DNA of 64,000 bases. Origin: Campylobacter concisus (GTDB lineage Bacteria > Campylobacterota > Campylobacteria > Campylobacterales > Campylobacteraceae). Made by a program: the position numbers and the translations under genes. The DNA lies in NCBI RefSeq assembly GCF_003048905.1, contig NZ_PIRO01000001.1, positions 1,054,001 through 1,118,000 on the forward strand. Reading direction: 5' to 3'. The notes under the pieces were generated by a model. It saw only the letters and a list, made by a program, of their open reading frames with translations. It had not been told where the DNA came from and did not search any database. Below are positions 19,001 through 28,335 of the stretch, piece by piece. Numbering within the stretch: the first letter of the stretch is position 1; the number at the start of each line of letters is the position of its first letter.

Positions 19001-19297
19001 TTAGCCAAGCTAAAAGATAGTGTTAAAATAATAACACCTTTTAAAGATGTTTGTAAAAATTTAAAAGGGGCTGGTACCATTCACACCATGCAAGGCAAAG
19101 AAGCTGATGTTGTTATCTTTGTTCTTGGCGGTGCCACAAAAGGCGCTAGAGCATGGGCTGCTAGTACGCCAAATTTACTAAATGTAGCACTAACAAGAAC
19201 AAAAGAGGTTGTTTATATAGTTGGCAACCGAGAAAATTGGTCTAATTTGCCATATTTTGAGGTAGCAGCTAGAAAAATAGATAAAGGACAGATTTGA
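16013..19297 (+). CDS. Large superfamily 1 (UPF1/DNA2-like) helicase with coiled-coil insertion
   Basis: The 1094-residue protein begins at a TTG preceded by AGGG. The Walker A loop [12 protein letters not shown] is at about 330-342 and the motif II region [11 protein letters not shown] at about 836-846. Motif III ([12 protein letters not shown]) follows, and near the C-terminus come the SF1 motifs [12 protein letters not shown] (about 1021-1033) and NVALTRTKE (about 1055-1063). Between motifs I and II lies an insertion of almost 500 residues, whose middle (about 540-720) is strongly heptad-like coiled coil. Residues 1-320 match nothing I know. The DEAG form of motif II and the AAA_11/AAA_12 layout point to RNA or DNA unwinding. 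It overlaps hisF by 4 bases. Whether it works in RNA metabolism or phage defence cannot be told from sequence. Confidence 0.8.
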   Translation: MSKANTLKYFLLSQYLEPKTLDEPKKTNTKFKKSIDLDIANFDEKFLQILRAFDSSLLKNGIEISIYGGIFETDLLAIYISKLAKVKFEKEQILDELRSEQTSFDKAFCYKFKLTGDLVFCKDDQNFALKDVNLDDELSPFFTPCSSDDLFISTAPWAMARLNHLKEISQSDFSKECERIKDKLSIYKEKMEFGKYIKLINDELKSALKTPFCNDFLRLEVKIINPNFKENDSLLNSFFIDDINLLIKFYESGRTHELTDQFLDEGSENKFERLDVRDEQNKRLVRDFFKAEEYPRSAFASDFALNFSQQIAVNNIIKKFKEKSGGIYSVNGTPGTGKTTLLKDVMAEVVTLRAMKLAQMSRHDIFAPVRDSSDKVIYFTLNKELQGYEMVVSSCNNGAVEILSKELSQLKSIGSYAGEIDYFKFIATRLLSADEKTNFGEKSFISKPAWGLFCIPLGSKQNKSNFIFNAINGVKIEKTHSQFEDISKEFKEFIEQDGFLMGLGKYLATGEGVDDYDVAKEKFNQALHEVNLLFSEIRIKEEELKSINSELINIDKRLDNYNSAKQIDELLRPLIDELDLSKNELEQKVAEANELTKLIGQNEILQEYLSTPIKPSFFIFQQILKTQAFEKYNNEAQKVSEINRQIAEQNLKASKQNSENKEKNEVKLNELKAQITQLEEKILELNTKIDHLNKLNDDFIRRQKLIGRSEELDSFLNGSFNQSNEDMQKSMPFMMERDLDEKPHKTKLFKARIKLFKEALNLHKATIFACKEAVRTNLRALSVIFNDEKMAEKNGLEAKDRREIIKGLFLLTPVVSSTFASFNNSFKELLNGDIGLLLIDEAGQANLTNALGALLRSNMAVVVGDPLQLEPVVTLPPALNNAILRYCDAKDEFNLLKSSVQLRADKVQNIGTCIKGEGKSIWVGSPLIVHRRCANPMFKISNETTYDDMMILGRGSESKLSDPNIKTEWIDVSSDEWIGNYNKAEGMIVKELLDGKLAKLKDSVKIITPFKDVCKNLKGAGTIHTMQGKEADVVIFVLGGATKGARAWAASTPNLLNVALTRTKEVVYIVGNRENWSNLPYFEVAARKIDKGQI

Positions 19298-20049
19298 ATC
19301 ATTTTGCAAAACGCATAATCCCATGCCTTGATGTAAAAGATGGCAGAGTCGTAAAGGGTGTAAATTTCGTAGGACTTGTCGATGCTGGAGATCCTGTCGA
19401 AATAGCTAAAAGATACAACGACGAGGGCGCTGACGAGCTTTGCTTTTTGGATATCACAGCTTCTCACCTTGGTCGTGATACGATAGTTGATGTGGTAAAA
19501 AAGGTCGCAAGCAAGCTTTTTATACCCCTAACCGTTGGAGGTGGCATACGCACGATCGATGATATCTCTCGCCTTTTAAATGCGGGCTGCGACAAGGTGA
19601 GCCTAAACTCATCGGCTATAAAAGATCCAAATTTGATCGACGAAGCGGCTAAGAAATTTGGCTCGCAATGTGTCGTCGTGGCGATCGACGCTAAAAAGAT
19701 CGAAAATGGTTATAGTGTCTTTATAAATGGCGGCAGGATCGATACCAAAAAAGATGCCTTTTCTTGGGCGAAAGAGGTCGAGTCGCGTGGAGCAGGGGAG
19801 ATATTGCTAACCTCTATGGACAATGACGGCGTCAAACAGGGCTTTAACCTTGAGCTAATAAAGATATTTAGTACGCTTTCTATACCAACTATCGCAAGTG
19901 GTGGTGCAGGTAAGATGGAGCACTTTAAAGAGGCTTTTGAAGCTGGGGCTGATGCGTGTTTAGCTGCTTCGATATTTCACTTTGGCGAAATCGAGATAAA
20001 AAAACTAAAAGAGTATCTCAAGGCAAATGGCGTTGAGGTTAGGCTCTGA
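19294..20049 (+). CDS. hisF: Imidazole glycerol phosphate synthase subunit HisF
   Basis: A 251-residue TIM-barrel cyclase with the opening [19 protein letters not shown], the catalytic aspartates in CLDVKDG and TSMDNDG, and phosphate-binding GGGIRT and ASGGAG. With HisH it makes the imidazole ring of histidine and releases AICAR. The start is a TTG overlapping the helicase stop, preceded by AAAGGA. The other his genes are not in the window, so hisF is separated from them. Confidence 0.93.
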   Translation: MNHFAKRIIPCLDVKDGRVVKGVNFVGLVDAGDPVEIAKRYNDEGADELCFLDITASHLGRDTIVDVVKKVASKLFIPLTVGGGIRTIDDISRLLNAGCDKVSLNSSAIKDPNLIDEAAKKFGSQCVVVAIDAKKIENGYSVFINGGRIDTKKDAFSWAKEVESRGAGEILLTSMDNDGVKQGFNLELIKIFSTLSIPTIASGGAGKMEHFKEAFEAGADACLAASIFHFGEIEIKKLKEYLKANGVEVRL

Positions 20050-20729
20050 TGTTGATTGTCTCTGCTGGAAAAAACGAAATTTTTGACTTTGCTTTGCCAA
20101 TGGGTGTGGGGCTAGTTGATATGGCAATAAGTTTGACAAAATTTTTGCAGAAACGAGCATGTATTGGAGCGGATGAAAAGGGTATAAATTTAAAAAATAT
20201 CGATCCGCACTATCTTACAAAGATTGAAACTAAATTTGCAAACTCATCAAATCCAGAGCTACAAAATCTAAGCCAAAATTTGTCAAAAAATCCTGAACGA
20301 AATTTGTATCAGATGCCAGAAAAAATAGTTTTCGTTGGCTCGGCAGGTCTTTATAAAGATGGTGAAATTTTACAAATTTATGAAAGCTCGGTTGGGGCAA
20401 ATATTGAAATTTCTAGCGTAGAAAATAGATCTTATTCACCGATTGAGTGTGAAATTTCTTCTATCGTTTCACGTGGAACTATCAAAACAAATTCATCAAA
20501 TTTCATAACTACAGACAAAAATTTGGCTCATAAGATGTTTGAAAAGGGTTATTTTTTAGAAAATATGGAGTTTTTTTCTGTTCTAAAAGTAGCTCAAATT
20601 TTTAAAATTCCAGCTTATGGAATTTTCGTAGCGACAAATTTTTGTGATAAAAATGCACATGCTGATTTTATAAAAAATCACGCAGAGGCCAAGAAAATTC
20701 TAACAAAATATATAAAGGAAAATATGTGA
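20049..20729 (+). CDS. Nucleoside phosphorylase/nucleosidase-like protein
   Basis: A 226-residue protein that resembles the purine nucleoside phosphorylase / MTA-SAH nucleosidase superfamily. The opening [20 protein letters not shown], the central [13 protein letters not shown] and the segment [19 protein letters not shown] (in place of the usual VEMEGAA) follow the order seen in that fold. The active-site sequence is diverged, so activity is uncertain; a futalosine-hydrolase-like or inactive relative is possible. From memory C. jejuni has an uncharacterised gene at the same place between rsmA and rlmN. The start codon overlaps hisF by one base and the stop overlaps rlmN by 4 bases. Confidence 0.6.
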   Translation: MLIVSAGKNEIFDFALPMGVGLVDMAISLTKFLQKRACIGADEKGINLKNIDPHYLTKIETKFANSSNPELQNLSQNLSKNPERNLYQMPEKIVFVGSAGLYKDGEILQIYESSVGANIEISSVENRSYSPIECEISSIVSRGTIKTNSSNFITTDKNLAHKMFEKGYFLENMEFFSVLKVAQIFKIPAYGIFVATNFCDKNAHADFIKNHAEAKKILTKYIKENM

Positions 20730-21856
20730 TAAATTTGCTTGATCTTAGTATTGATGAACTAAAAGAGTTAGTTTCTCCACCATTTAGAGCAACACAAATC
20801 TACGAGTGGATATATAAAAAAAATGCAACCGAATTTAGCCAAATGCTAAATTTACCTAAAGATATGCGTCAAGATCTGGCTGAAAAATTTTATATCGATC
20901 CTTTAAAATGTGTAAAATTTGAGCAAAGTAGTGATGGTTCGATCAAGTATCTTTTTGAGCTAAAAGATGGGCTAAAGATAGAGAGTGTTTTGCTACCGAT
21001 GAAAGAGGAGATTAGTGATGAGAATGGAAAGATTAGTCGCCATGCTCGCTATACGGTTTGTGTTAGTTCGCAGGTTGGCTGTAAAATGGGATGCGCTTTT
21101 TGTCTAACAGCAAAGGGCGGGCTTGTTAGAAATTTGACTGCTGGCGAGATTGTGGGACAAATTTTATGGATAAAAAGAGAAAATAACATACCATATGAGA
21201 GGCGCATAAATGTCGTTTATATGGGTATGGGTGAGCCACTTGATAATCTTACTAATGTTAGTAAAGCGATCAAAATTTTAGCACTTAACGAGGGTCTAGC
21301 CATATCACCACGTCGTCAAACCGTTTCAACTAGCGGACTTGGTAGCCAGATAAAAAAGCTTGGTGAGATGGATCTTGGCGTGTTATTGGCCATATCGCTT
21401 CATGCTGTTACTAATGAGCTTAGAAGCCGCCTAATGCCGATAAATAAGGCATACAACATCGAGGCTGTTATGGATGCTGTGAGGGGATTTCCTATCGATA
21501 TGCGAAAGCGTGTAATGTTTGAATACCTTGTTATCAAGGATTTAAACGATAGCGTGAGTGATGCTAAAAAGCTTGTAAAACTACTTCATGGCATAAAAGC
21601 GAAGGTAAATCTTATATATTTTAACCCACATGAAGGTAGCGAATTTGGACGACCCGAGCTTACCAGCATGCTAAAATTTCAAGAACATCTAAGAGATCAT
21701 GGCGTCACTTGTACGATTAGACAGAGCAAAGGGCTTGACATAAGTGCAGCTTGTGGACAATTAAAACAACGCAATGAAAATGCAAAATTTAAAGCTATTA
21801 CTGGTAATAAAAATTCAAAAACACAGTCACTCGAAGAAATAGTAAAGCCAGTGTGA
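20726..21856 (+). CDS. rlmN: Dual-specificity RNA methyltransferase RlmN
   Basis: A 376-residue radical SAM enzyme making 2-methyladenosine in 23S rRNA and some tRNAs. The cluster motif CKMGCAFC (cysteines at about 119, 123, 126), the [12 protein letters not shown] segment and the C-terminal methyl-carrier cysteine in DISAACGQL are visible. The start is a GTG overlapping the previous stop (GTGA), with AAAGGAAA just before. The C-terminus after about residue 360 is a short unconserved tail. Confidence 0.93.
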   Translation: MINLLDLSIDELKELVSPPFRATQIYEWIYKKNATEFSQMLNLPKDMRQDLAEKFYIDPLKCVKFEQSSDGSIKYLFELKDGLKIESVLLPMKEEISDENGKISRHARYTVCVSSQVGCKMGCAFCLTAKGGLVRNLTAGEIVGQILWIKRENNIPYERRINVVYMGMGEPLDNLTNVSKAIKILALNEGLAISPRRQTVSTSGLGSQIKKLGEMDLGVLLAISLHAVTNELRSRLMPINKAYNIEAVMDAVRGFPIDMRKRVMFEYLVIKDLNDSVSDAKKLVKLLHGIKAKVNLIYFNPHEGSEFGRPELTSMLKFQEHLRDHGVTCTIRQSKGLDISAACGQLKQRNENAKFKAITGNKNSKTQSLEEIVKPV

Positions 21857-21862
21857 GTTAGA

Positions 21863-21973
21863 ATGAGTGTGCTTGATATAGCCGAAATAGTCTTTGTTGC
21901 TATTGTGGTCTTACTCGGATTAGGGCTTATTTTAAAAGTTTTAAAAGATGAAAAAGATAGGCATAAATTCTGA
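21863..21973 (+). CDS. Possible 36-residue single-pass membrane peptide
   Basis: An ATG 6 bases after rlmN opens a 36-codon frame: an acidic start (MSVLDIAE), a hydrophobic run of about 20 residues (IVFVAIVVLLGLGLILKVL) and a charged tail (KDEKDRHKF). This is the shape of a small membrane protein and it is placed as the last gene of the hisF-rlmN run. The ribosome site is weak. Chance cannot be excluded at this length. Confidence 0.45.
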   Translation: MSVLDIAEIVFVAIVVLLGLGLILKVLKDEKDRHKF

Positions 21974-22132
21974 GTCTTAACATCAAGATAAAATCTAGCT
22001 CTCATAAAAAATAAAGTGGAGCATTAATTACATAAACTACAAAATTATCATTGTGGTATTTAAAAGCGATAAACTTTGGCAAAACGTAGGTAAAGGTTTA
22101 TGAGAAATAGAAATTTATTAAAAAATTTTAGA

Positions 22133-23047
22133 CTAAAGTAAACCTTCTTTTGCAAATCTATAAAACTCGCTTTCAGCGTCAAATTTACTTTTTATGTTAT
22201 AAAAAATTTTATCAAATTTAAAAGAAATTTCATCCGAGTGAAGCAAGAGCCTTTTTGCTCCAGTTAAATTTATTCGTTCACGCTCGCTCATCTCTTTATC
22301 TAAAATTTTCTCGATCTGCGGACGTGACAAACCATAAAGTGGTTCGCCAAGTATCTTGTGTTTCACATGAAACAAATGTAAGCGAATTTGATGCTGTCTA
22401 CCAGTGAGTGGGATAGCCTGAACCAAAGTCATATTGATATCGTCAAAATATCTGATCGGCAAAATTTTAGTCACAGCGCTCTTGCCGTTTTCGCAAATTT
22501 GCATTCGCATTTTCACATCGTCGTAGTTGTTTGCTAGATCCATTTTGGCATCGATCGTAAATTCTCGTTCGATCTTGCCTTGTACCATCGCGACGTAGCT
22601 TTTAGAAACCTCTCTATTTTCAAAGATTTTTTTTAGTTTAATCGTAGAATTTCTATCTTTGCCCACGACTATCACGCCGCTCGTCTCAAAGTCTAGTCTA
22701 TGTGCCACGCTCGCATCTCGCCCAAAAAGCGTGTAAATTTCATCATTTAGCGAGTATTCGCAGTGTCTGCCATTTGGGTGGCTAAGAACTCCGCTTGGTT
22801 TGTCAAATACAGCAAAACTCTCACATTCAAAGATCGGTTTTAGCCCCTTTGGCTCCGCCTCATAGTCGATCAAAAAAACATTACCACACAAAATGGCATT
22901 TTTCTCACTCACGACACTACCGCCACATATCAGCCTACCTTTATCTATGAGGCGTTGCGCTTCTCTCATACTAAAGCCAGTTTTCATTAAAATTTCATAC
23001 GCTTTTTGTTTGTTTGCAGTGGCAATAAATTTATTTACATAGGGCAA
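22133..23047 (-). CDS. RluA-family pseudouridine synthase with S4-like domain
   Basis: A 304-residue protein with an N-terminal S4-type RNA-binding part (about 15-60, SMREAQRLIDKGRLICGG) and the RluA catalytic motif HRLDFETSGVIVVGKD, whose aspartate attacks the uridine. TGRQHQIRLHLFHVKH is the second family signature. The start is a TTG preceded at good distance by AAAAGGA; no usable ATG is nearby. It modifies rRNA or tRNA. RluC/RluD/TruC cannot be separated by eye. Confidence 0.85.
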   Translation of the reverse strand: MPYVNKFIATANKQKAYEILMKTGFSMREAQRLIDKGRLICGGSVVSEKNAILCGNVFLIDYEAEPKGLKPIFECESFAVFDKPSGVLSHPNGRHCEYSLNDEIYTLFGRDASVAHRLDFETSGVIVVGKDRNSTIKLKKIFENREVSKSYVAMVQGKIEREFTIDAKMDLANNYDDVKMRMQICENGKSAVTKILPIRYFDDINMTLVQAIPLTGRQHQIRLHLFHVKHKILGEPLYGLSRPQIEKILDKEMSERERINLTGAKRLLLHSDEISFKFDKIFYNIKSKFDAESEFYRFAKEGLL

Positions 23048-23231
23048 GGTAATCCTTTTAAAAATGAGCGAGCTATCTTAAGCACAAATTTATAAGTATA
23101 TAACCGACATTTCAGCACGGATTTTATATAATCCAAACTTAAATTTTATAAAATTATACGATGTGATTTTTAGCTTTCAAGGCTAAAATTTACTTTTATG
23201 ATAAAGAAAACTAATACAAAAAGGTTCAACA

Positions 23232-24563
23232 ATGGTCGAAAGATACTCACGCAAAGAGATGGCTGATAAGTGGAGCATGCAAGCAAAGTATGACGCTTGG
23301 CTCAAGGTAGAAAAGGCTGCCGTTAAAGCTTGGAATAAGCTTGGCTTCATAAGCGACGGCGACTGCGAGAAAATTTGCAAAAACGCTAAATTTGAAGTAA
23401 CTCGCATCGATGAGATAGAAAAGACGACAAAGCACGACGTCATCGCATTTTTAACAAGCGTCAGCGAAAGCCTTGGCGAGGAGAGCAGGTTTGTTCACTA
23501 CGGCATGACATCAAGCGACTGCATCGACACAGCCGTTGCGCTTCAGATGAAAGAGAGCCTAGAACTCATCATCAGCGACGTAGAGGAATTCATGCAGGCG
23601 GTCAAAGATAGGGCAAATGAGCACAAGCACACGCTCATGGTTGGCAGAAGCCACGGCATCCACGGTGAGCCGATAACTTTTGGCCTTGTTCTTGCCATCT
23701 GGTACGACGAGATCGCAAGGGCGCTTAAGCTCATCAAAGATGCAAAAGATACGATCAGCTACGGCAAACTCTCAGGCGCTATGGGAAATTTAGCCCACGC
23801 TCCGATGGAATTTGAAGAGCTAACATGTGAGGAGCTAGGCCTTAAAGCTGCCCCAGCGTCAAATCAAGTGATCCAGCGTGACCGCTACGCACATGTGGTG
23901 AGCGCCATCGCAGTTCTAGCCTCTACTTGTGAGAAGATCGCAGTTGCCATTAGGCATTACCAAAGGACAGAGGTTTATGAGGCGGAGGAGTATTTTAGCC
24001 CAGGACAAAAAGGCTCAAGCGCGATGCCACACAAGCGCAATCCAGTCCTTAGTGAAAACATCACCGGCCTTTGCAGAGTACTTCGCTCATACGTCACGCC
24101 AGCTCTTGAAAATGTTGCCCTTTGGCACGAGCGCGACATCAGTCACAGCTCGGTTGAGAGATTTATCCTGCCAGATATGTTTATAACGGCTGACTTTATG
24201 CTGGTTCGCATCAAAAATTTGATAGCAAATTTAGTCGTCTATCCAGAAAATATGATGAAAAATTTAAATTTAACAGGCGGTCTAGTCTTTTCACAGCGCG
24301 TGCTTTTACAACTGCCACAGCGCGGAATTTCTAGAGAGGACGCCTACAAGATCGTTCAGCGCAATGCCATGAAGGTCTGGGCGGACTTGCAAGAGGGCAA
24401 GAAGGCGATTGATGAGCAAGGCCATAGTCTATTTTTACAAAATTTACTAGCCGATAAGGATCTAACTAAGAGCCTTAGCAAAGATGAGATCAAAGAGTGT
24501 TTCGACTACAACTACTACACCAAAAACGTAGATAAAATTTTTGCTAGAGTGTTTGGGAGATAA
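23232..24563 (+). CDS. purB: Adenylosuccinate lyase
   Basis: A 443-residue fumarase-superfamily lyase. It removes fumarate from SAICAR and adenylosuccinate in purine synthesis. The superfamily signature [10 protein letters not shown], the histidine in [10 protein letters not shown] and the start [15 protein letters not shown] are typical. A plain AAGG precedes the ATG. Its GC content is visibly higher than the gene that follows. Confidence 0.95.
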   Translation: MVERYSRKEMADKWSMQAKYDAWLKVEKAAVKAWNKLGFISDGDCEKICKNAKFEVTRIDEIEKTTKHDVIAFLTSVSESLGEESRFVHYGMTSSDCIDTAVALQMKESLELIISDVEEFMQAVKDRANEHKHTLMVGRSHGIHGEPITFGLVLAIWYDEIARALKLIKDAKDTISYGKLSGAMGNLAHAPMEFEELTCEELGLKAAPASNQVIQRDRYAHVVSAIAVLASTCEKIAVAIRHYQRTEVYEAEEYFSPGQKGSSAMPHKRNPVLSENITGLCRVLRSYVTPALENVALWHERDISHSSVERFILPDMFITADFMLVRIKNLIANLVVYPENMMKNLNLTGGLVFSQRVLLQLPQRGISREDAYKIVQRNAMKVWADLQEGKKAIDEQGHSLFLQNLLADKDLTKSLSKDEIKECFDYNYYTKNVDKIFARVFGR

Positions 24564-24568
24564 TTTGA

Positions 24569-25132
24569 ATGGCAAATGATAAACAAGTTGAAATAATATT
24601 AAGAGATATAGATAAAGCACGTATTGTTATAAATGAAAAAAATGATGAAAAAACGTATCGATTTTTGTGTAGCATGGCTGATAAATATAATAAAGATGAA
24701 ATTTATATTTCTTATTACAATATATCAAACTATGAAACAGATGAAATTTATTACGAAAAATGTTCCGACGAATTACAACAATTTATTGAAAAATTAGAAT
24801 TATACGCCGCTAAACTTCAAGATGGAGCCAACGGAGTACTTAAAAAAGATACCCAAAGTTCTATAAGTATAAATAATACAAATACAGCTAACGCCAATAT
24901 CACTCAAAATATTAGCATCAAAAGCGCGATGGAAAAAATAGATCAAATTCCAGATGAGATTTTTGCTAAAAATTTAAAGTATGAATTAAAAGGAATACTT
25001 AGTGAGCTTGAATATTGCAAAGACAATCAAGAAAAAAAATCAAAGCTAATGGAAGTCGTCAAATGGCTTGGCGATAAATCTGTTGATGCCTTTATTGCTT
25101 GTTTGCCGTATTTTGCCGGACTTGGCTTATAA
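24569..25132 (+). CDS. Unknown AT-rich gene wedged between purB and nrdA
   Basis: A 187-residue protein I do not recognise. Residues 1-90 are helical and charged. A linker (about 94-114) is rich in asparagine, threonine, serine and isoleucine (SISINNTNTANANITQ). The last 75 residues are again helical and end in a hydrophobic tail (WLGDKSVDAFIACLPYFAGLGL) that could enter a membrane. Base composition is much more AT-rich than purB and nrdA on either side, and I recall purB and nrdA as neighbours in C. jejuni, so it may be an inserted gene. Similar helical-linker-helical proteins with a hydrophobic C-terminus occur as accessory or defence-type genes, but no function can be assigned. Confidence 0.6.
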   Translation: MANDKQVEIILRDIDKARIVINEKNDEKTYRFLCSMADKYNKDEIYISYYNISNYETDEIYYEKCSDELQQFIEKLELYAAKLQDGANGVLKKDTQSSISINNTNTANANITQNISIKSAMEKIDQIPDEIFAKNLKYELKGILSELEYCKDNQEKKSKLMEVVKWLGDKSVDAFIACLPYFAGLGL

Positions 25133-25153
25133 AATTATAGATAAGGAAAAAAT

Positions 25154-27529
25154 TTGAAAGTTATAAAACGCAATGGAAGAACCGAAGAGCTTGATATAAG
25201 TAAGATTAAAAAATATACAAATGAAGCCGTTTTTGGCCTTAGCAATGTAAGCCTTAGCGAGCTTGAAGTAGACGCAAAAATCCAGTTTAGAGATATGATA
25301 ACTACTGAGGAAATTCAGCAAACTCTTATAAAAACAGCAGTTGATAAGATCGACATTGACCGCCCAAACTGGACATTTGTCGCTGCGAGGCTATTTTTGT
25401 TCGACCTTTATCACAAAGTGACCGGCTTTAACGGCTACAACCATCTAAAAGATTATCTTGCAAAGGGCGAAAAAATAGGCCGCATCATCCCTGGACTAAA
25501 AGAGAAGTACGATCTTGAGGATCTAAATGCATACATCAAGCCTGAGCGCGACCTTCAGTTTGCATACCTTGGCATCAAAACGCTTTATGACCGCTATCTT
25601 ATCAAAGACAAAAATGGCATGCCGATCGAGCTACCACAGCACATGTTTATGGCGATCGCGATGTTTCTAGCGCAAAACGAGCTAGACAGTCAAGGCTGGG
25701 CTAAGAAATTTTACGACCTTATCTCTAAATTTGAAGTGATGCTAGCCACGCCAACACTCTCAAACGCAAGGACTACACGCCACCAGCTAAGCAGCTGTTA
25801 CGTAGGCAGTACGCCTGATAATATCGAAGGAATTTTTGATAGCTACAAAGAGATGGCGCTACTTTCAAAATTTGGCGGCGGTATCGGCTGGGACTGGAGC
25901 AAGGTGCGTGCGATGGGCGGTAGTATCGACGGACACAAAAACGCAGCTGGCGGTATCATCCCATTTTTAAAAGTGACAAACGACATCGCAGTAGCGGTAG
26001 ATCAGCTAGGCACTAGAAAGGGAGCAATCGCTGTTTATATCGAGCCTTGGCACATGGACGTGAGCGATTTTCTCGATCTTCGTAAAAACTCAGGCGAAGA
26101 GAGACGCCGCGCACACGAGCTTTTCCCTGCACTTTGGATAAACGACCTATTTATGAAGCGTGTTAAAGAAAATGGCCGCTGGAGCCTCTTTGACCCAGCT
26201 CAAGTAAGCGACCTTTGCGACCTTTACGGCGAGGAGTTTGAGAAGAGATATTTAGAGTATGAAAACGACGAAAATATCCAGAAAAACACCATCCTTGCAA
26301 AAGAGCTTTGGAAAAAAATTTTAACTAGCTATTTTGAAACAGGCATGCCATTTTTATGCTTTAAAGACAATGCCAACAAAGCAAATCCAAACGACCATGA
26401 GGGCATCATCAGAAGCTCAAATTTATGCACCGAAATTTTCCAAAACACAGCGCCAAACTACTATAAGATTAAGATCACTTATGAAGATGGCAGCGAGGAG
26501 CTATTTGACGAAGAAGAAGACGTCACGGTCGATAGTGGCATAACTAAAAAAGCCAAAAAGCTTAGCGCGCTTGATAGCCTAAAAGACAGGCAAATTTTTA
26601 TCGTAGAAAAAGAGAGCATCGAGGGCAAAACGGCAGTTTGCAACCTTGCAAGTATAAATTTAAGCAAGATAAACAGCAAAGAGGACATCGAGCGTGTCGT
26701 GCCGATAGCTACTAGGATGCTTGATAACGTTATAGACCTAAATTTCTACCCGCACAAAAAGGTAAAACACACAAACTTATCATCTCGCTCGATCGGCCTT
26801 GGCGTCATGGGCGAAGCGCAAATGCTAGCTGAGAAAAACGTAAAATGGGGCAGCTATGAGCACTTGGCGCTCATTGATAGCATAATGGAAAACATAAGCT
26901 ACAACGCGATCTATGCTAGCTCAAATTTAGCCGTAGAAAAGGGCGTCTATCCAAAATTTGAAGGCTCAAAATGGAGCAAAGGCATCATGCCGATAGACAC
27001 CGCAAACGAGAATGCAAAGGCTCTTTTAAACGACAAAGGCGGGCTATTTGACGAAAATGTCTGCGACTGGGACAAGCTAAGAGAAAAAGTCAAGCGCGAC
27101 GGCATGAGAAACGGCTACCTAATGGCGATCGCTCCAACTAGCTCGATCTCGATCCTTGTTGGCACTACTCAGACTATCGAGCCAGTCTATAAGCGCAAGT
27201 GGTTCGAGCACAACCTAAGCGGTATGATCCCAAATGTCGTGCCAAATTTAAGCCCAGATACTTGGCAGTTTTACACGCCAGCTTACGAGCTTGATCAGAG
27301 AATTCTTATAAAAGCAGGTGCTATCCGCCAAAAGTGGATCGACCAAGGTCAAAGTCTAAATATATTTATGAGTCTTGATAAAGCAAGTGGCGGATATCTA
27401 AGTGAAATTTACACACTTGCATGGGAGCTTGGACTAAAATCAACCTACTATCTACGCTCTGAAAGCCCAGATAGCGAAAAACTAAACGACGTGGCCGACC
27501 GTTCGATCGAATGCGAGGGTTGTCAGTAG
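25154..27529 (+). CDS. nrdA: Ribonucleoside-diphosphate reductase, alpha subunit (class I)
   Basis: A 791-residue class I large subunit. The N-terminal ATP-cone starts MKVIKRNGRTEELDISKI. The active-site region has NARTTRHQLSSCYVGSTPDN, the radical-site core NLCTEIF and SLNIFMS, and the C-terminal shuttle cysteines are in the ending SIECEGCQ. It reduces ribonucleotides to deoxyribonucleotides with the radical from NrdB, which in this window is far away at 56986-58008. The start is a TTG with AAGGAAAA before it. A strong terminator follows. Confidence 0.95.
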   Translation: MKVIKRNGRTEELDISKIKKYTNEAVFGLSNVSLSELEVDAKIQFRDMITTEEIQQTLIKTAVDKIDIDRPNWTFVAARLFLFDLYHKVTGFNGYNHLKDYLAKGEKIGRIIPGLKEKYDLEDLNAYIKPERDLQFAYLGIKTLYDRYLIKDKNGMPIELPQHMFMAIAMFLAQNELDSQGWAKKFYDLISKFEVMLATPTLSNARTTRHQLSSCYVGSTPDNIEGIFDSYKEMALLSKFGGGIGWDWSKVRAMGGSIDGHKNAAGGIIPFLKVTNDIAVAVDQLGTRKGAIAVYIEPWHMDVSDFLDLRKNSGEERRRAHELFPALWINDLFMKRVKENGRWSLFDPAQVSDLCDLYGEEFEKRYLEYENDENIQKNTILAKELWKKILTSYFETGMPFLCFKDNANKANPNDHEGIIRSSNLCTEIFQNTAPNYYKIKITYEDGSEELFDEEEDVTVDSGITKKAKKLSALDSLKDRQIFIVEKESIEGKTAVCNLASINLSKINSKEDIERVVPIATRMLDNVIDLNFYPHKKVKHTNLSSRSIGLGVMGEAQMLAEKNVKWGSYEHLALIDSIMENISYNAIYASSNLAVEKGVYPKFEGSKWSKGIMPIDTANENAKALLNDKGGLFDENVCDWDKLREKVKRDGMRNGYLMAIAPTSSISILVGTTQTIEPVYKRKWFEHNLSGMIPNVVPNLSPDTWQFYTPAYELDQRILIKAGAIRQKWIDQGQSLNIFMSLDKASGGYLSEIYTLAWELGLKSTYYLRSESPDSEKLNDVADRSIECEGCQ

Positions 27530-27531
27530 GT

Positions 27532-27563
27532 AAATTTAAGAGAGAAATTTCTCTCTTAAATTT
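27532..27563 (+). terminator. Terminator after nrdA
   Basis: A perfect 16-bp inverted repeat (left arm 27532-27547, right arm 27548-27563) centred in an AAATTT loop and flanked by T-rich sequence sits just behind the nrdA stop. Being symmetric, it can also end the converging lipoprotein gene on the minus strand. Confidence 0.85.
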
Positions 27564-27596
27564 TTAAATTGTCTATTAAATTTATAATTTATAAAT

Positions 27597-28039
27597 TTAA
27601 GGAAGTGTCACAAAGCTTAATTTTATACCAAGTTCATCTGCTAGCTTGCTTAGCTTCTCGCTATTTTCTAGTCCTGCTGATATGCAAAACTGCATGCCAT
27701 TTACATTATGCTCTTTTAGCCTTGTAAAGACATTTGCCATAAGTGACTCCGTTTTCATGCCGCTTTCGCCGTAGATCACAAAGGCATTTACGCCCTTTTG
27801 CATTTCAGCTGTTAGATTGTTATAAAAGCCTCCGTCATTGTTTGAAACACTAGTTGTTGCGCTAGCTATCGTGTCAGCAAGAAAGCCACGACTTGGTACT
27901 AGCATAATGACTGTGCTATCTGATTTTAAGGCGCACTTTGCAAAGCTTTTCATCATGCCATCTTCGGGTGATTTTACGCCGTTTGATGCTGTACAGCCAG
28001 CCAAAAGTAGACCTAGAGCGAGGGTTGTGATTTTTTCAT
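27597..28039 (-). pseudogene. Lipoprotein gene with a one-base frameshift in its signal peptide
   Basis: From a well-placed ATG at 28039, with AGGAG before it, the frame reads MKKSQPSL and then stops. Adding one A to the run of six (28031-28036) would restore MKKITTLALGLLLAGCTAS, a classic lipoprotein signal with lipobox LAGC, continuing into the 135-codon frame that ends at 27597. The body (PSRGFLADTIASATTSVSN, INAFVIYGESG-like segments, a few cysteines) matches no family I recognise. Either the gene is off in this strain, it varies by slippage in the A run, or the base was lost in sequencing. A rare TTG inside the lipobox region (28004) could only give a mislocalised product. Confidence 0.7.
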
Positions 28040-28292
28040 TTAAACTCCTTTATTGAAAACCGGCGAGTATTGACATAAATTAAATAAAGATCTATATGAA
28101 AGAAAAATTTAAATATACTATTTTAAAAAGTAAAACTAAAATAATTATTTAAGTAAAATAATCAAAAATTAATTTAAAATACTTAAATAACGTAAATTTA
28201 TTCTTTAAGAAAACTTCATAAAATTTTATATTTTTTGATAAATATTATTAAACAAAATAAAATAGTTGTCTATTGTTTAAGCTTTCTTGTCC

Positions 28293-28298
28293 TATACT
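28293..28298 (+). promoter_or_regulatory. -10 box for nrdD
   Basis: TATACT lies 38 bases before the nrdD start in a gap of almost 300 bases (28040-28335). The rest of the gap is very AT-rich with several partial dyads, and I see no gene in it. It would suit oxygen- or NrdR-type control of an anaerobic gene, but I cannot name an operator. Confidence 0.4.
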
Positions 28299-28335
28299 TT
28301 AAAACTCCATATTAAAAAATCGGAAAGAGTGGGCG

